The notes beneath the pieces were generated by a model. That model did not search any database and was not told the origin of the DNA. It saw only the letters and a list, made by a program, of their open reading frames with translations. Positions 9,903 through 19,269 of a stretch of 64,000 nt of DNA are shown here, piece after piece. The translations under genes were made by a program, and so were the position numbers. Source of the DNA: Novosphingobium sp. 9U (lineage in GTDB: Bacteria; Pseudomonadota; Alphaproteobacteria; Sphingomonadales; Sphingomonadaceae); NCBI RefSeq assembly GCF_902506425.1, contig NZ_LR732499.1, forward strand, positions 1 to 64,000, given 5' to 3'. Numbering within the stretch: position 1 is the stretch's first letter; every line of letters begins with the position of its first letter.

Positions 9903-11162
9903 ATGACGCAGGGCCGCAAAGCTTCGACAAGTGAGCAGGTTGACCTGCTTCTGCCCTATATTGCTGAACTGCCCTTACGCGATCAGCGCGAGATGATGGA
10001 GCGGCCATTCTTCAGCCTCGCCAAGTCGCGACGGGTCAAGCCAATTGACTACACCAGCCCTGACGGCAAGGTGCACGTACACGTCTCCGCGAGCCCAGAA
10101 TACGGCATGGCGACAATATGGGACGCGGACATTCTAATCTACTGCGCCAGCCAGCTTGCCGATATGGCGCGGCGAGGGGTCAACGACATTCCCCGCAAGC
10201 TGAACCTGATGCCATACGACCTGCTTCGAGCAATCGGACGGCCAACTACGGGACGTGCTTACGAGCTGCTTGGGCAGGCACTGGACCGCCTCGTCGCCAC
10301 CACGATCAAGACCAACTTGCGCGCCGAAAATCGGCGTGAGGCGACGTTCTCATGGCTCGATGGCTGGACGCAGTTGGTCGACGAAAAGACCGAACGTTCA
10401 CGAGGTATGACGATCGAGCTTTCGAGTTGGTTCTGGGAGGGCGTGATGATGAAGGGCGGTGTGCTCTCGATCGATCGCGCCTATTTCAACATCACTGGTG
10501 GACGCGAGCGTTGGCTGTATCGTGTCGCCAGGAAGCACGCAGGCGGGGCGGGGCAGGGAGGCTTCGCTATCTCGATGCCCGTCCTATTTGAGAAATCCGG
10601 AGCGGAAGGCGAATACCGGCGTTTCAAGTTCGAAATGCTCAAGTTAGCCGCCAAGGACGATCTACCTGGCTATAGTTTGGAAGTTGAAAAGGCCAAAGAC
10701 GGCGAGCCAATGATCCGCATGCGAAGGATGGACGGTAAAGGCGGGGCCGAGATCGGGCTGCCAAACGCCCCCCAAAGCGACGAACAGAACTTACTGGAAG
10801 GTTTTGGTCCCCAGAGAAGAGAGAGAACCACCAGCTCAAACGACGCGTACATTCCGCAGTCCGGCGCCAAGCAGGCTGACGGTGTTTCCCCAGGGAAACA
10901 CCCTGCAGTTGTCGATGCGCGTAAACTCATTCGATCAACGATCGCTGGCCTTTCAGAGGCTGCGACGCGCGGCTTTATGACTGACGAAACGATCGACTTG
11001 CTACGGCGTGAGTGTCCCGGGTGGGATCTCCATGCCCTCCACGCCGACTTCGAACGCTGGGTCGTCAGCAACCCCGATCGCTCGCCGGCAGACTGGCAGC
11101 GTGCGTTCATCGGGTGGGTAAAGCGGCATCACAGTAACAATGGCCATCTACTTCGCAGCTAG
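9903..11162 (+). CDS. repA: Plasmid replication initiator protein (RepA family)
   Basis: A 419-residue protein with the layout of the RPA/RepA plasmid initiators of alphaproteobacteria: a winged-helix region with FFSLAKSRRVKPIDY near the N-terminus, then ATIWDADILIYCASQL, then a second winged helix and a variable C-terminal part. It would bind the iterons about 150 bases downstream to open the origin. I chose the ATG at 9903; an upstream in-frame ATG at 9834 would translate through both parS-like palindromes, giving a repeated CFPGETQR peptide, and is probably not used. A third parS-like palindrome lies inside the gene at 10883. Confidence 0.85.
   Translation: MTQGRKASTSEQVDLLLPYIAELPLRDQREMMERPFFSLAKSRRVKPIDYTSPDGKVHVHVSASPEYGMATIWDADILIYCASQLADMARRGVNDIPRKLNLMPYDLLRAIGRPTTGRAYELLGQALDRLVATTIKTNLRAENRREATFSWLDGWTQLVDEKTERSRGMTIELSSWFWEGVMMKGGVLSIDRAYFNITGGRERWLYRVARKHAGGAGQGGFAISMPVLFEKSGAEGEYRRFKFEMLKLAAKDDLPGYSLEVEKAKDGEPMIRMRRMDGKGGAEIGLPNAPQSDEQNLLEGFGPQRRERTTSSNDAYIPQSGAKQADGVSPGKHPAVVDARKLIRSTIAGLSEAATRGFMTDETIDLLRRECPGWDLHALHADFERWVVSNPDRSPADWQRAFIGWVKRHHSNNGHLLRS
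10883..10900. promoter_or_regulatory. Third parS-like site inside repA
   Basis: TGTTTCCCCAGGGAAACA differs by one central base from the two perfect palindromes near 9.86 kb. It lies within the repA coding region, about 1 kb from the other sites and in the linker between the conserved N-terminal region and the C-terminal part. Confidence 0.6.
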
Positions 11163-11306
11163 CGGCGTTCCCGAAATGTCGTCGCTGTGCAACGTTTGCT
11201 ACAAGGCAAACATGAGCTCCACCCATCATGTGGAAGATTGAACGTGGTTTGGAGACGAAGGGCAAAAAATGGCTCAACTCCTAATGGTCGACTCCAAGTT
11301 TCGACA

Positions 11307-11420
11307 CTTTAGGAACCGCCAACCCGCGATGATCGGTCTAACGGGAACGCACGGACGATCCATCAGGAACATGTCCGTCGGCATTTCAGGAACGGTAGGC
11401 CGATCTATCAGGAACAGGTC
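11307..11420. repeat. Iteron array, candidate oriV
   Basis: The core GGAAC, usually as ATCAGGAAC, recurs at 11344, 11366, 11389 and 11411, that is every 22-23 bases, with a further copy at 11312. Flanks are partly conserved (CGATCYATCAGGAAC). About two helical turns per repeat is standard for initiator-bound iterons, and the array begins about 150 bases after the repA stop. This is the best candidate for the replication origin of replicon I. Confidence 0.7.
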
Positions 11421-12230
11421 GAACATCTAAATCACGGAATAGATCTGGGTTTTTGCTGCTCGCCGGCTCAGTAACCTTGTAACAGAATCCGTAAAACAAT
11501 CTAACCGCACGAAAGTATTCTAGTTCGCCGGATTTTGAAGAAGGTGATCTGAACTGCGCCTGCGCATGCTGGCTTTGTGCTGGATGCCCTTTGAGCAGGC
11601 GCAAGAAGAAAACGCATGTTCGCAGCCAACCTCGGCCACTCGGCAGCACAGCCGGGTGGCCTTCTTCCGCTTCTCGACGAGACGCTGGACACGCTAGTAG
11701 CCGGTCTTGCTCCCCTACATCCTTTGCAACCGCCTCAGTCGTGATACCTGCAAGCGTTACGATCACCTGCAGACCGGCAGCGGTCTACGGTAATAACGGG
11801 CCAGTTTGGTGCGCGGGAGGTCCGCATCTGCCTCGCCGGCATCGCAGCATGCAAAATGGATGGTACAGGCCAGGCCAACGGCATCGTCCTGCAGTCTTTG
11901 CTCAGCGGTCCCGTGAAGCACTGGTCAAGCCGATAGGACAAAACCAGAGGGCCACATTCTCGCGCATGGGCCTGCCATGCGGTGCCAATCAGAGGGACCG
12001 AAAAAGGCATGTCAACTGCGGCTTGATGCGCATCGCCCCGCGGCGGTGATCTGTCTCACGCTGTGCGCGGCGGCTCGGCGCTAAATTGGCAGCATTAGCG
12101 GTGTCAGCATCGATGCTAGAACCGGACGGGTTGGTTTCATAAGGGGACACCGCTCCAAGCTCCGTATGGCAGGTTGGCACCGGGAGCCATCCGCTGTTAT
12201 TCTTCAGTAGCAACCACAACGAGGTTTAGC
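11421..12230. other. Long stretch without a supported gene
   Basis: About 800 bases between the iterons and the next small gene. Overlapping open frames occur on both strands but lack ribosome binding sites and recognisable motifs. It may hold the AT-rich part of the origin or decayed sequence; I see no clear repeats beyond the iterons. Confidence 0.45.
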
Positions 12231-12407
12231 GTGCGACGCCTACTTATCATTGCGATCATCACGATCGCTGCTATCCCTCTGGAAGGTGACTACTGGCGTC
12301 CGTTCCTTGCGATCGCTGCCGCTGTGATCGGCCTCATCGAGGTACAAGCAGTGCTTGACCGGCGTAGGGTACGAAGGATGCGGGAAAGAACATCGAGGGC
12401 GGAGTAA
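12231..12407 (+). CDS. Small two-helix membrane protein
   Basis: A 58-residue protein starting at GTG 12231, 6 bases after GAGG. It has two hydrophobic segments (LLIIAIITIAAIPL and FLAIAAAVIGLIEV) and a strongly basic tail rich in arginine, so the tail should face the cytoplasm. No family recognised. It is followed 31 bases later by a small conserved-looking gene in the same direction. Confidence 0.5.
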   Translation: MRRLLIIAIITIAAIPLEGDYWRPFLAIAAAVIGLIEVQAVLDRRRVRRMRERTSRAE

Positions 12408-12438
12408 CTAGCTCCGCTGCGATAGATTAGGAGATCGC

Positions 12439-12672
12439 ATGACCCCGCCACTCGAAAGCGCTGCGCGCGCGCTCTGCAAGCTTGATGGGCACCCTCACAA
12501 TGCGGAGATGAACGGGATAACCCTATGGCAGGACTATCTGCCAAAGGCGCGCGCGGTGTTGCTGTCCGTCCGAGAGCCAAGCGGTGCAATGCTCGCCGCA
12601 GCCGACGCATTGCCTTGCTCTGTCGATACAGCTGCACGCTGGAAGGCCATGGTCGACGCAGCCCTGTCCTAA
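12439..12672 (+). CDS. Small conserved hypothetical protein
   Basis: A 77-residue soluble protein with AGGAG 6 bases before the ATG. The central LWQDYLPKARAVLLSVREPS and the C-terminal ARWKAMVDAALS match a small protein often seen in sphingomonad genomes and phage-like regions; its function is unknown to me. Its stop codon overlaps the start of a possible 29-residue membrane peptide. Confidence 0.65.
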   Translation: MTPPLESAARALCKLDGHPHNAEMNGITLWQDYLPKARAVLLSVREPSGAMLAAADALPCSVDTAARWKAMVDAALS

Positions 12673-12761
12673 TGACATCCCGCCCACGCGAACAGCCTTT
12701 TATCGTGTTCCTGATCGTAGCTGTGATGCTGCTCTATGGCGTCAAAGGATGCACCGGCTAG
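12672..12761 (+). CDS. Possible 29-residue membrane peptide
   Basis: A tiny frame whose ATG overlaps the preceding stop (TAATG), the usual arrangement for translational coupling. The product is one hydrophobic helix (FIVFLIVAVMLLYGV) between a basic N-terminus and a short Cys-containing tail. There is no independent ribosome binding site, so the call rests only on the overlap and composition. Confidence 0.35.
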   Translation: MTSRPREQPFIVFLIVAVMLLYGVKGCTG

Positions 12762-13255
12762 GGCCAACACCGCGCCGATAGAAACTGGCGGAATTGCACC
12801 GAAGCGGCGGTCGACAGGTAGGCGCATGATTGCAGACCACGGCAGCTGCAAAACCTTAGCTCGGGCCTCCGGATTGCGCCGCACTTGCACAAGTCGATCG
12901 ACCGCAAAACGGCGCATTGGCTTTGGTGCGCACGCGCGCAGCTGTAATTGGATGTAATGGCGTGTGTCCGGCCCCGACTGAGTCCTCCGTGATGATTGTT
13001 AGTGCATTGTCGCCTGCGTTTTTGAGTCGTAGACCGGCCAACTTAGAAACAGGTCCGCACGAGCCCGGTATCTCCGACCTTTCAGGCCGGAGCGGAGATG
13101 CCGTGCGCTAACACGACAACCGACAAGAATCGAAGCCCATAACCCGGTCCGCGGGAGTGATATGTTCCTTCATGCGATCGCAACCATCGTGTGGCAGTCG
13201 CCGCGGTACACGTTGAGGCTTGAGCTCCACTTAGATGCAAGGAAAGACCCTAACG
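12762..13255. other. Intergenic stretch with an orphan IS3-type end
   Basis: No supported gene. The part at about 12963-13020 reads GGCCCCGACTGAGTCCTCCG then TGATGATTGTTAGTGCATTG, matching the minus-strand copy at 6620-6680 in inverted orientation. The rest holds the presumed promoter of galU, which I cannot place with confidence. Confidence 0.45.
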
Positions 13256-14137
13256 ATGTCCGACAACCAGTTTCGCAAGCCCGTCAAGAAAGCCGTTTTT
13301 CCTGTTGCTGGTCTGGGCACGCGATTTCTTCCCGCGACCAAGGCCATTCCCAAGGAACTGCTGCCGATCGTCGATCGCCCGCTTATCCAGTATGCGGTGG
13401 ACGAAGCGCGGGAGGCGGGTATCGAGGAGTTCGTCTTCGTCACCGGCCGCGGCAAGACCGCAATCGTCGAGCACTTCGACACCGCCTTCGAGCTGGAGGC
13501 AACCATAACCGGGCGCGGCAAGTCCTTGGAGCCGCTCGAATCGACGCGGATGAAGCCGGGCAATCTCACCACCGTGCGCCAGCAGGTGCCGCTCGGCCTA
13601 GGCCATGCGGTGTGGTGCGCCCGCGCCGTTGTCGGCGACGATCCCTTTGCGATCTTCCTGCCCGACGAGCTGATGTACGGCTCGCCCGGCTGCATGGCCC
13701 AGATGATCGAGGCCTACAACGAGGTGGGCGGCAACCTGATCTCGGTGCTCGAAGTGCCGCGCGAGGAGGTCTCCAGCTACGGCGTGATCGCGCCCGGCGA
13801 AAGCCGCGGTGCCCTGACCGAGGTCAAGGGCTTGGTCGAGAAGCCCAAGGTGGACGAAGCGCCTTCCAACCTGATCGTCTCGGGCCGCTACATTCTCCAG
13901 CCCGAAGTCATGGGTCTGCTCGCCACGCAGGACAAAGGCGCAGGCGGGGAAATCCAGCTGACCGATTCGATGGCCAAGCTGATCGACACTCAGCCCTTCC
14001 ACGCGGTGACCTTCCAGGGCCGGCGGTTCGACTGCGGCTCAAAGCTCGGCTTCGTCGAGGCGACCCTCGCCATCGCTCTCGACCGGCCCGACATGGGCGC
14101 GGACGTGCGCAAGATCGCGATCAAGCTGCTGGGGTAG
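13256..14137 (+). CDS. galU: UTP-glucose-1-phosphate uridylyltransferase
   Basis: A 293-residue enzyme that makes UDP-glucose from UTP and glucose-1-phosphate, the entry point to glucose-containing polysaccharides and glycolipids. The N-terminal signature AVFPVAGLGTRFLPATKA with IPKELLPIVDRPLIQYAVDE is that of GalU, and length matches the family. The metal/substrate segment IFLPDELMY and the FDCGSKLGFVEA region are intact. I chose the ATG at 13256, since AAGGAAAG lies about 10 bases upstream; an ATG at 13235 is also in frame. It may supply the glycosyltransferases at the left of the window. Confidence 0.95.
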   Translation: MSDNQFRKPVKKAVFPVAGLGTRFLPATKAIPKELLPIVDRPLIQYAVDEAREAGIEEFVFVTGRGKTAIVEHFDTAFELEATITGRGKSLEPLESTRMKPGNLTTVRQQVPLGLGHAVWCARAVVGDDPFAIFLPDELMYGSPGCMAQMIEAYNEVGGNLISVLEVPREEVSSYGVIAPGESRGALTEVKGLVEKPKVDEAPSNLIVSGRYILQPEVMGLLATQDKGAGGEIQLTDSMAKLIDTQPFHAVTFQGRRFDCGSKLGFVEATLAIALDRPDMGADVRKIAIKLLG

Positions 14138-14252
14138 GTCGGTCTGGGCTCATACCGGTGCCGGTGTCAGCTAATGAGACCTGTGCGCGGGTGGTTGTAG
14201 ACACGCAGGTTGATCACTGATTCAATGGGTTTTCCCAAGAGGAGAGCAGGCG

Positions 14253-14756
14253 TTGGCGCAGCGTTCGGTAGGGGCGCTTCTTGATCCGCTTTACCCAGCA
14301 GCTAAAGCCGAGCCGGCCTGGCCGCCTTTGGCCATGTTCAGGGCGCTGCTGCTATCGATCTGGTACGAGGAAGTCTCGGTAACCTCGGCCAACATCAACG
14401 ACGGCAAGGCGGGCCCTGGAGCCTTGCCCGATAATCCCGGGAGGTATTTGCCAACAATGCCTACCGCGGTGCTCACTTTTGCAATGCAGTCCTGGCAAAA
14501 GGCGGCGTCCCCCGGATCGTCGCGACCGGAAATGTGGGGACGCGACGAGCAGGAAACGCTGCGTAAGCTTCACGAGCGGAATCAACCCAACCATCGCGTA
14601 CGCGGCCGGATCGAAAAGATCTTCGGAACGTGGAAGCGCCCCTACGGCCTGCGCCTAATGCGATGGCGAGGCCTCCCCAAAGCTGCCGCCCAGGTCCACC
14701 TCACCGCCATCGCCTACAACCTCAAGCGCACGATGAACATTCTCGCTGCTTCCTGA
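14253..14756 (+). pseudogene. Internally deleted IS5-type transposase
   Basis: The frame joins a transposase N-terminus (LDPLYPAAKAEPAWPPLAMF, RALLLSIWY) directly to the family C-terminus (VRGRIEKIFGTWKRPYGLRL, then WRGLPKAAAQVHLTAIAYNL). The 168-codon length is about half of a normal transposase, and the catalytic DDE core is missing, so it is inactive. The middle (residues about 35-105) has no similarity I recognise. It separates galU from the sulfotransferase gene. Confidence 0.75.
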
Positions 14757-14843
14757 GAGGCGACGACAACGGCTACACACACCCCAGGAATCCTTTCCAG
14801 CGATTTACAATCACCCGCGCACAGGTCTCATAAGTGTCGAGCC

Positions 14844-16814
14844 ATGGTGCCCACTTGTTCTTTGAGTCGACAGGCAGCTATGGTCCGCGGCGGGCAGCAA
14901 ACATCAACGGCAGGGCGCTCCGCTTCATTCGCGAAGGCAAGGCCGGTGGCTTCCCTAATTAAAGGTTGGCAGCACGTCGTTAGATATGACGACGCAGCTC
15001 GTACTCGTGCTTATAATGATCTAGGGTGGAGATGGTTGTGGAGATTTAAGGCTATTCCGACGGAATCGGCTAATTGGGACCCGAGCGCTGCGCTTGAAGC
15101 AGCACGCGCGATGCTGACCGTAGATACTAAGAATTTGAAGGCGTTGCAGGTCTCGGCTGCCGCATCACGCCAACTATGCAAGCTTGAGCAAGCGGAACGT
15201 TTCGAAAGAACCTTGGTAGAAAGTCTACGTGCGGTTCCAGCCATTGCCGCCGCTAATGAAGCGCTGAGCAGCGGTGAGCCGACGAAAGCCGAGCAAATTC
15301 TATCTGGTCACTTAGCAAGGTTTCCAAACGATGCAGTCGCGCTAGGTATGCTAGCAGATGTGGCGTTGCTCGCGGGGCGAGCGATCGATGCGGAAGCGCT
15401 GCTGCTGCGTGCGTTAGCATGTATTCCGAGTTACTTGCTAGGTCGGAAGAAGCTTGCTCGTCTGTTGCAGCGCCAGAACCGTTGGCAGGAGGCGATTGCT
15501 CTAGTTGACGCTGCGCTGCCGTCTTGCATCTGGGGGCCCGAGCTCTTGCACCTCAAATCGGCGCTACTTGGCCAAATCGGGCGGAACGAGGAAGCGGCTC
15601 TGGCGAACGCGCAATGCATCTCGTTAGGGCCAGATCGAGCAGTTCCCTGGCTCAGCCAAGCGCGGCTCTTGGCGCAGGTCGGAAGAAAAGCGGAGGGCTG
15701 CGAGGCGGCGCGCAAAGCTATTGCCCTCAAGCCTGACTTTGGGGCCGCATGGTGGACGCTGGCTGATCTTGACCCTGCCAGCCTAACTGACGCGGACATT
15801 AGCCAGATGACCGCCATTGGCGACCGCGCCGCAGTGAACGATGATTTCGTTACTCCAATACACTTCGCGCTAGGGCGTGCCTGGGAGAGGAGAGGTGACG
15901 GCGCGAGATCTTTTGCGTGCTACTCGCGTGGCCACACCTTGCGCCGCCATCGCTTCCCATACGATGCTCGGGCCTTCTCGGGCTCGGTAAGTAGCTATTT
16001 CAAGTCAGTAGATACTGCCTTCTTCGGGGAACGCGACAGGCTTGGTTTGACGAGTGACGCACCTATCTTCATCGTCGGCATGCACCGTTCAGGGTCTACC
16101 CTTGTGGAGCAGATCCTTGCGAGCCATCCAGACGTAGAAGGACTGGCGGAACTGCCTTTGGTAGAGCAGATTGCACATGGCTTAGGCGCTCGGCGAGAGC
16201 ACCCTCTGCCGCCCCAAGTCCTTGCAACCCTTGGTCCAGAGCGGGCCCAAGCACTCGGCGAAACGTATATGGCCGGAGTGCATCCCTACCGGCGAAGCGA
16301 TCGACCTCGATTTACCGACAAGATGCCTGGGAATTGGCGTCACCTTGCCTTGATTCGCCTGATACTTCCCCATGCCCGGATCATCGAAGTGCGGCGTGAT
16401 CCTCTCGATTGCTGCGTCTCAAACTTCTGCCGCTATTACGCTCACGGTCAGGGTCACGCCGATGCTCTCGCTGACTTGGGCCGCTATTACCGTGACTATG
16501 TAGCTTTCATGGATTGGTGTGGCGAGGTGCTTCCACAGAAAGTCCACCGCGTCCGATATGAGCGGCTCGTCGAAGATCCCGAAGGTGAGGTACGTAGGCT
16601 ACTCGATGCCTGCGCCCTGCCGTTTGACCCTCGCTGCTTGCGCTTTTTTGATACCGAACGGCCGGTGCGCACTCCCAGTGCGCAACAGGTGCGTAGGCCG
16701 ATCAACAACGAGGGGATCGGCCGGGCTCACCTGTTCGCGCCGTGGCTCGCGCCATTGGAAGAGGCGCTTGGACCACTGCTCCCAGCGCCCTCCAGCTCTG
16801 TTAAGCGACGATGA
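14844..16814 (+). CDS. TPR-repeat sulfotransferase family protein
   Basis: A protein of up to 656 residues. Residues about 85-330 are helical TPR-like repeats (for example AEALLLRALACIPSYLLGRK), used for protein contacts. The C-terminal half is a sulfotransferase: the PAPS 5'-phosphosulfate loop IFIVGMHRSGSTLVEQIL at about 408-425 and the 3'-phosphate region IIEVRRDPLDCCVSNF near 513-528. It would transfer sulfate from PAPS to a carbohydrate, peptide or other acceptor. The first 35 residues look non-native, so the real start may be a GTG near 14946. Its last codons overlap the convergent protease gene by 14 bases. Confidence 0.85.
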   Translation: MVPTCSLSRQAAMVRGGQQTSTAGRSASFAKARPVASLIKGWQHVVRYDDAARTRAYNDLGWRWLWRFKAIPTESANWDPSAALEAARAMLTVDTKNLKALQVSAAASRQLCKLEQAERFERTLVESLRAVPAIAAANEALSSGEPTKAEQILSGHLARFPNDAVALGMLADVALLAGRAIDAEALLLRALACIPSYLLGRKKLARLLQRQNRWQEAIALVDAALPSCIWGPELLHLKSALLGQIGRNEEAALANAQCISLGPDRAVPWLSQARLLAQVGRKAEGCEAARKAIALKPDFGAAWWTLADLDPASLTDADISQMTAIGDRAAVNDDFVTPIHFALGRAWERRGDGARSFACYSRGHTLRRHRFPYDARAFSGSVSSYFKSVDTAFFGERDRLGLTSDAPIFIVGMHRSGSTLVEQILASHPDVEGLAELPLVEQIAHGLGARREHPLPPQVLATLGPERAQALGETYMAGVHPYRRSDRPRFTDKMPGNWRHLALIRLILPHARIIEVRRDPLDCCVSNFCRYYAHGQGHADALADLGRYYRDYVAFMDWCGEVLPQKVHRVRYERLVEDPEGEVRRLLDACALPFDPRCLRFFDTERPVRTPSAQQVRRPINNEGIGRAHLFAPWLAPLEEALGPLLPAPSSSVKRR

Positions 16815-18747
16815 GATCGCCGATGCCCGCGGTCGATCCCGCAAGACTGTAGACGAAGTAGTCGGTCCCGCTCTTGCTCACCAATCCATCAAATTCGAGC
16901 TTCAGATTGGCGTTGAAGTTGATTGTGCCCTCATTCTCTCCGAGCTGTAATAGGCCGTCCGCGCCCAGGTTGATCAGGTTGTCTCCATTGCCGTCGGCGA
17001 GCTTGACGGTGGTGACAAGGATGTCGCGCTTGCTAAACCCGGAGATCGTGTCGTTGCCAGTCGCCGCGGCACCGGCGACGTCGAAAAATAGCACGGTACG
17101 CGTTGAGCTGCTTCCGCTGCCATTCAGCAGGTCATTGCTGACGCTGCCTTCTCGAACGGTGTGGCCACTCCCAGCAACAGGGCGAACCCGCGCGTCGGCG
17201 TAGAAATATTCACCGGCCGAACTACCCAAATAGCGTAAACCGTTCGAAAACGATGCACCATCAAGAGTGACCTGATCCTTGTCAGTCGAGTCTAGCTCAA
17301 GCGCGTGGTTCTTGGACCAAGTAACTAGGCCGTCGGCGTTGCGATCCGCAATCGCCGTTTGAGTGACTAGAGCATCCGTCCGGCCGAAGTCTGTGATCCG
17401 ATCAGCGCCAGTGTGACCGAGCGTTTTGAAGATGAAGGTGTCCGCGCCGGCATTGCCTGTTAGCACGTTGTTCGTCTGATTACCGATGATCCTGTCGTTG
17501 CCTCCGCCCCCGATGGCGTTCTCTATTACCACTCCGTATGCGATAGAAATATTGTCTTTGAAAAGCGGACTTGTGATCCCATAGGCTGCCTTGATTGACT
17601 CGTAAAAGGCCGCCGCCTCCGCAGTGCGTGGCGCGAAGTTGAGCACAGCGCGATTGGCGTTGACCTGCTCGAGGGTTAGGAACTTCTCGATCCCGCCGCC
17701 AGACGAGAAAGCACCTTCATTTAGATCAATCGTTGATGGCGTGTTCCAACCGGAGAAATCCAGCGTATCATTTCCGCCCGCATCCCAAATCGTGACAATC
17801 GGCCGCGGGTTCTTGCCGAAGTCATACGCATCGCGGTTCGCGTTTGAATTGAAACCGTAAACTGTATCGCCTGTCCGCGTTGTGGTGTCTGCACCGTAAA
17901 TCTCTTGAATTGCCGCAATGTCGTGAACAAGCGGGGTCGCTGCGTATGCGAAGTTCATAAGCGACCAGTCAATGTGCTGAGCTCCTGTCTCGTACGAGTC
18001 AAAGTAGCTCATTACACTATACTGGAGCGAGTCTTGGGCGAAAAAGGCATCGGCCTGATATGTGATTGGATCCGGCTCACCGTCGCCGTCGTCGTCGTCG
18101 AGTGCATCATAGTCGCCCGGGTGGCTGAGCCCGAGCGCATGGCCGGTCTCGTGGATCATGGTCAGAACCGAGTAGTAGCTGTCTTGCAGAGGAGTGAAGT
18201 TGGACGAGACGAAGCCGTCGATCCAGACGTCGCCGCTGATCCGGCCGATCTCGTCGAAGTCAAATTCCTCATAGTAGCTGTCGTAGATATTTCCAAATGG
18301 AAGATAAGCATAGGCTTGGGCGCCGCCCGTATCGGTGTTGCCGTAAGCGATGTCGGCATTGAAGGACTTGGTCTCTCGAAATGAGATCCCGATTAGATCA
18401 TCCCAAAGACCAATTGCCTCGCTCGCTACGACTTTCTGCGCCGTCGTAAAGGGGTTAAAAGTTTCTGGGTTTGCTTCCGAAAAGGCGTCCGTACCAGTCG
18501 CACTGACATAGTAGCTGTTGGATAGCTCCTCCTGGTTCAGCCAGAAACCGAAGTTAAGGATGCCATCGTCCAGTTCACCGTAATTGTTTGTATACCAATC
18601 CCAGCCCGTGCGGTTCAGATTTTCTGCAATCTGCTCGACGGTCCAGATCGCTTTGTTCGCGTACTTCCCGCCTGCAAGGGGATCAAGAGAGAGCCCAAGC
18701 GGGTAGGACGAACCGTGCTCAAGATAACTGCCTCTGATCGGTTCCAT
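16801..18747 (-). CDS. Serralysin-type M10 metalloprotease, secreted
   Basis: A 648-residue zinc protease. The zinc motif HETGHALGLSH and the Met-turn SVMSYF are intact, so it should be active. After the catalytic domain come calcium-binding-type glycine repeats (GGGGNDRIIGNQTNNVLTGN and related) with GADTFIF, the usual mark of type I secretion through an ABC exporter. There is no N-terminal signal peptide, as expected. The ATG at 18747 fits an AGAGGA 7 bases upstream better than the one at 18753. No exporter genes lie in the window, so secretion would rely on host genes. Its 3' end overlaps the sulfotransferase gene. Confidence 0.93.
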   Translation of the reverse strand: MEPIRGSYLEHGSSYPLGLSLDPLAGGKYANKAIWTVEQIAENLNRTGWDWYTNNYGELDDGILNFGFWLNQEELSNSYYVSATGTDAFSEANPETFNPFTTAQKVVASEAIGLWDDLIGISFRETKSFNADIAYGNTDTGGAQAYAYLPFGNIYDSYYEEFDFDEIGRISGDVWIDGFVSSNFTPLQDSYYSVLTMIHETGHALGLSHPGDYDALDDDDGDGEPDPITYQADAFFAQDSLQYSVMSYFDSYETGAQHIDWSLMNFAYAATPLVHDIAAIQEIYGADTTTRTGDTVYGFNSNANRDAYDFGKNPRPIVTIWDAGGNDTLDFSGWNTPSTIDLNEGAFSSGGGIEKFLTLEQVNANRAVLNFAPRTAEAAAFYESIKAAYGITSPLFKDNISIAYGVVIENAIGGGGNDRIIGNQTNNVLTGNAGADTFIFKTLGHTGADRITDFGRTDALVTQTAIADRNADGLVTWSKNHALELDSTDKDQVTLDGASFSNGLRYLGSSAGEYFYADARVRPVAGSGHTVREGSVSNDLLNGSGSSSTRTVLFFDVAGAAATGNDTISGFSKRDILVTTVKLADGNGDNLINLGADGLLQLGENEGTINFNANLKLEFDGLVSKSGTDYFVYSLAGSTAGIGDLIVA

Positions 18748-18780
18748 GCGCATTCCTCTGTTTAAACGACCAAAGACTTT

Positions 18781-19269
18781 TTAACGTACGGTAGTGTGGC
18801 TCAGTTTGGAGTTTCGATGCGAAGGCAGAGCACGGGTTAAGGTCGCAGCGACAATTCGGCGTAAGTCCTCTGACGAGGCTGCTCGGGCAAGCGCTACTCG
18901 CGGAACCGTACGTCTTCCCTGCGAATCATCAATGCTGATCACGCGCTCAACACTGAGTTGAAAATAAGGCAGGCTTTTTACCTCGAACAGTTCGGCATGA
19001 ATGAGCAGGCTTGAAGGCGAGCGTGCAGCTACAGAGTTGCTATGAAAAAGCTCGACCGGGTAAGGCGACAAGCGCCGCGCCTCTTCAAAAACGATATCGC
19101 ACAATTTTGTCGGCGCAATCTTCCCGAACGATTCTTCATCACACTTTATCAAGACACGATCCGCAGAACTCCAGATTTCGGAAGGCGTACTCGCAACTCC
19201 GTAAACCGACGTCACGATTGCCGTTGCCAAGATGACAAGGCGGCTAACCAGCATCGTCTGTTCATGCAC
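18781..19269 (-). CDS. Putative periplasmic protein upstream of the protease
   Basis: A 162-residue protein with a signal peptide (LVSRLVILATAIVTSVYGVA, cleavage near residue 26) and a mixed alpha/beta mature part with two cysteines. It ends 33 bases before the serralysin start and is read in the same direction, so the two are probably co-transcribed. I recognise no domain. A role tied to the protease, for example inhibitor or chaperone, is only a guess from position. An ATG at 19254 is an alternative start. Confidence 0.6.
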   Translation of the reverse strand: MHEQTMLVSRLVILATAIVTSVYGVASTPSEIWSSADRVLIKCDEESFGKIAPTKLCDIVFEEARRLSPYPVELFHSNSVAARSPSSLLIHAELFEVKSLPYFQLSVERVISIDDSQGRRTVPRVALARAASSEDLRRIVAATLTRALPSHRNSKLSHTTVR

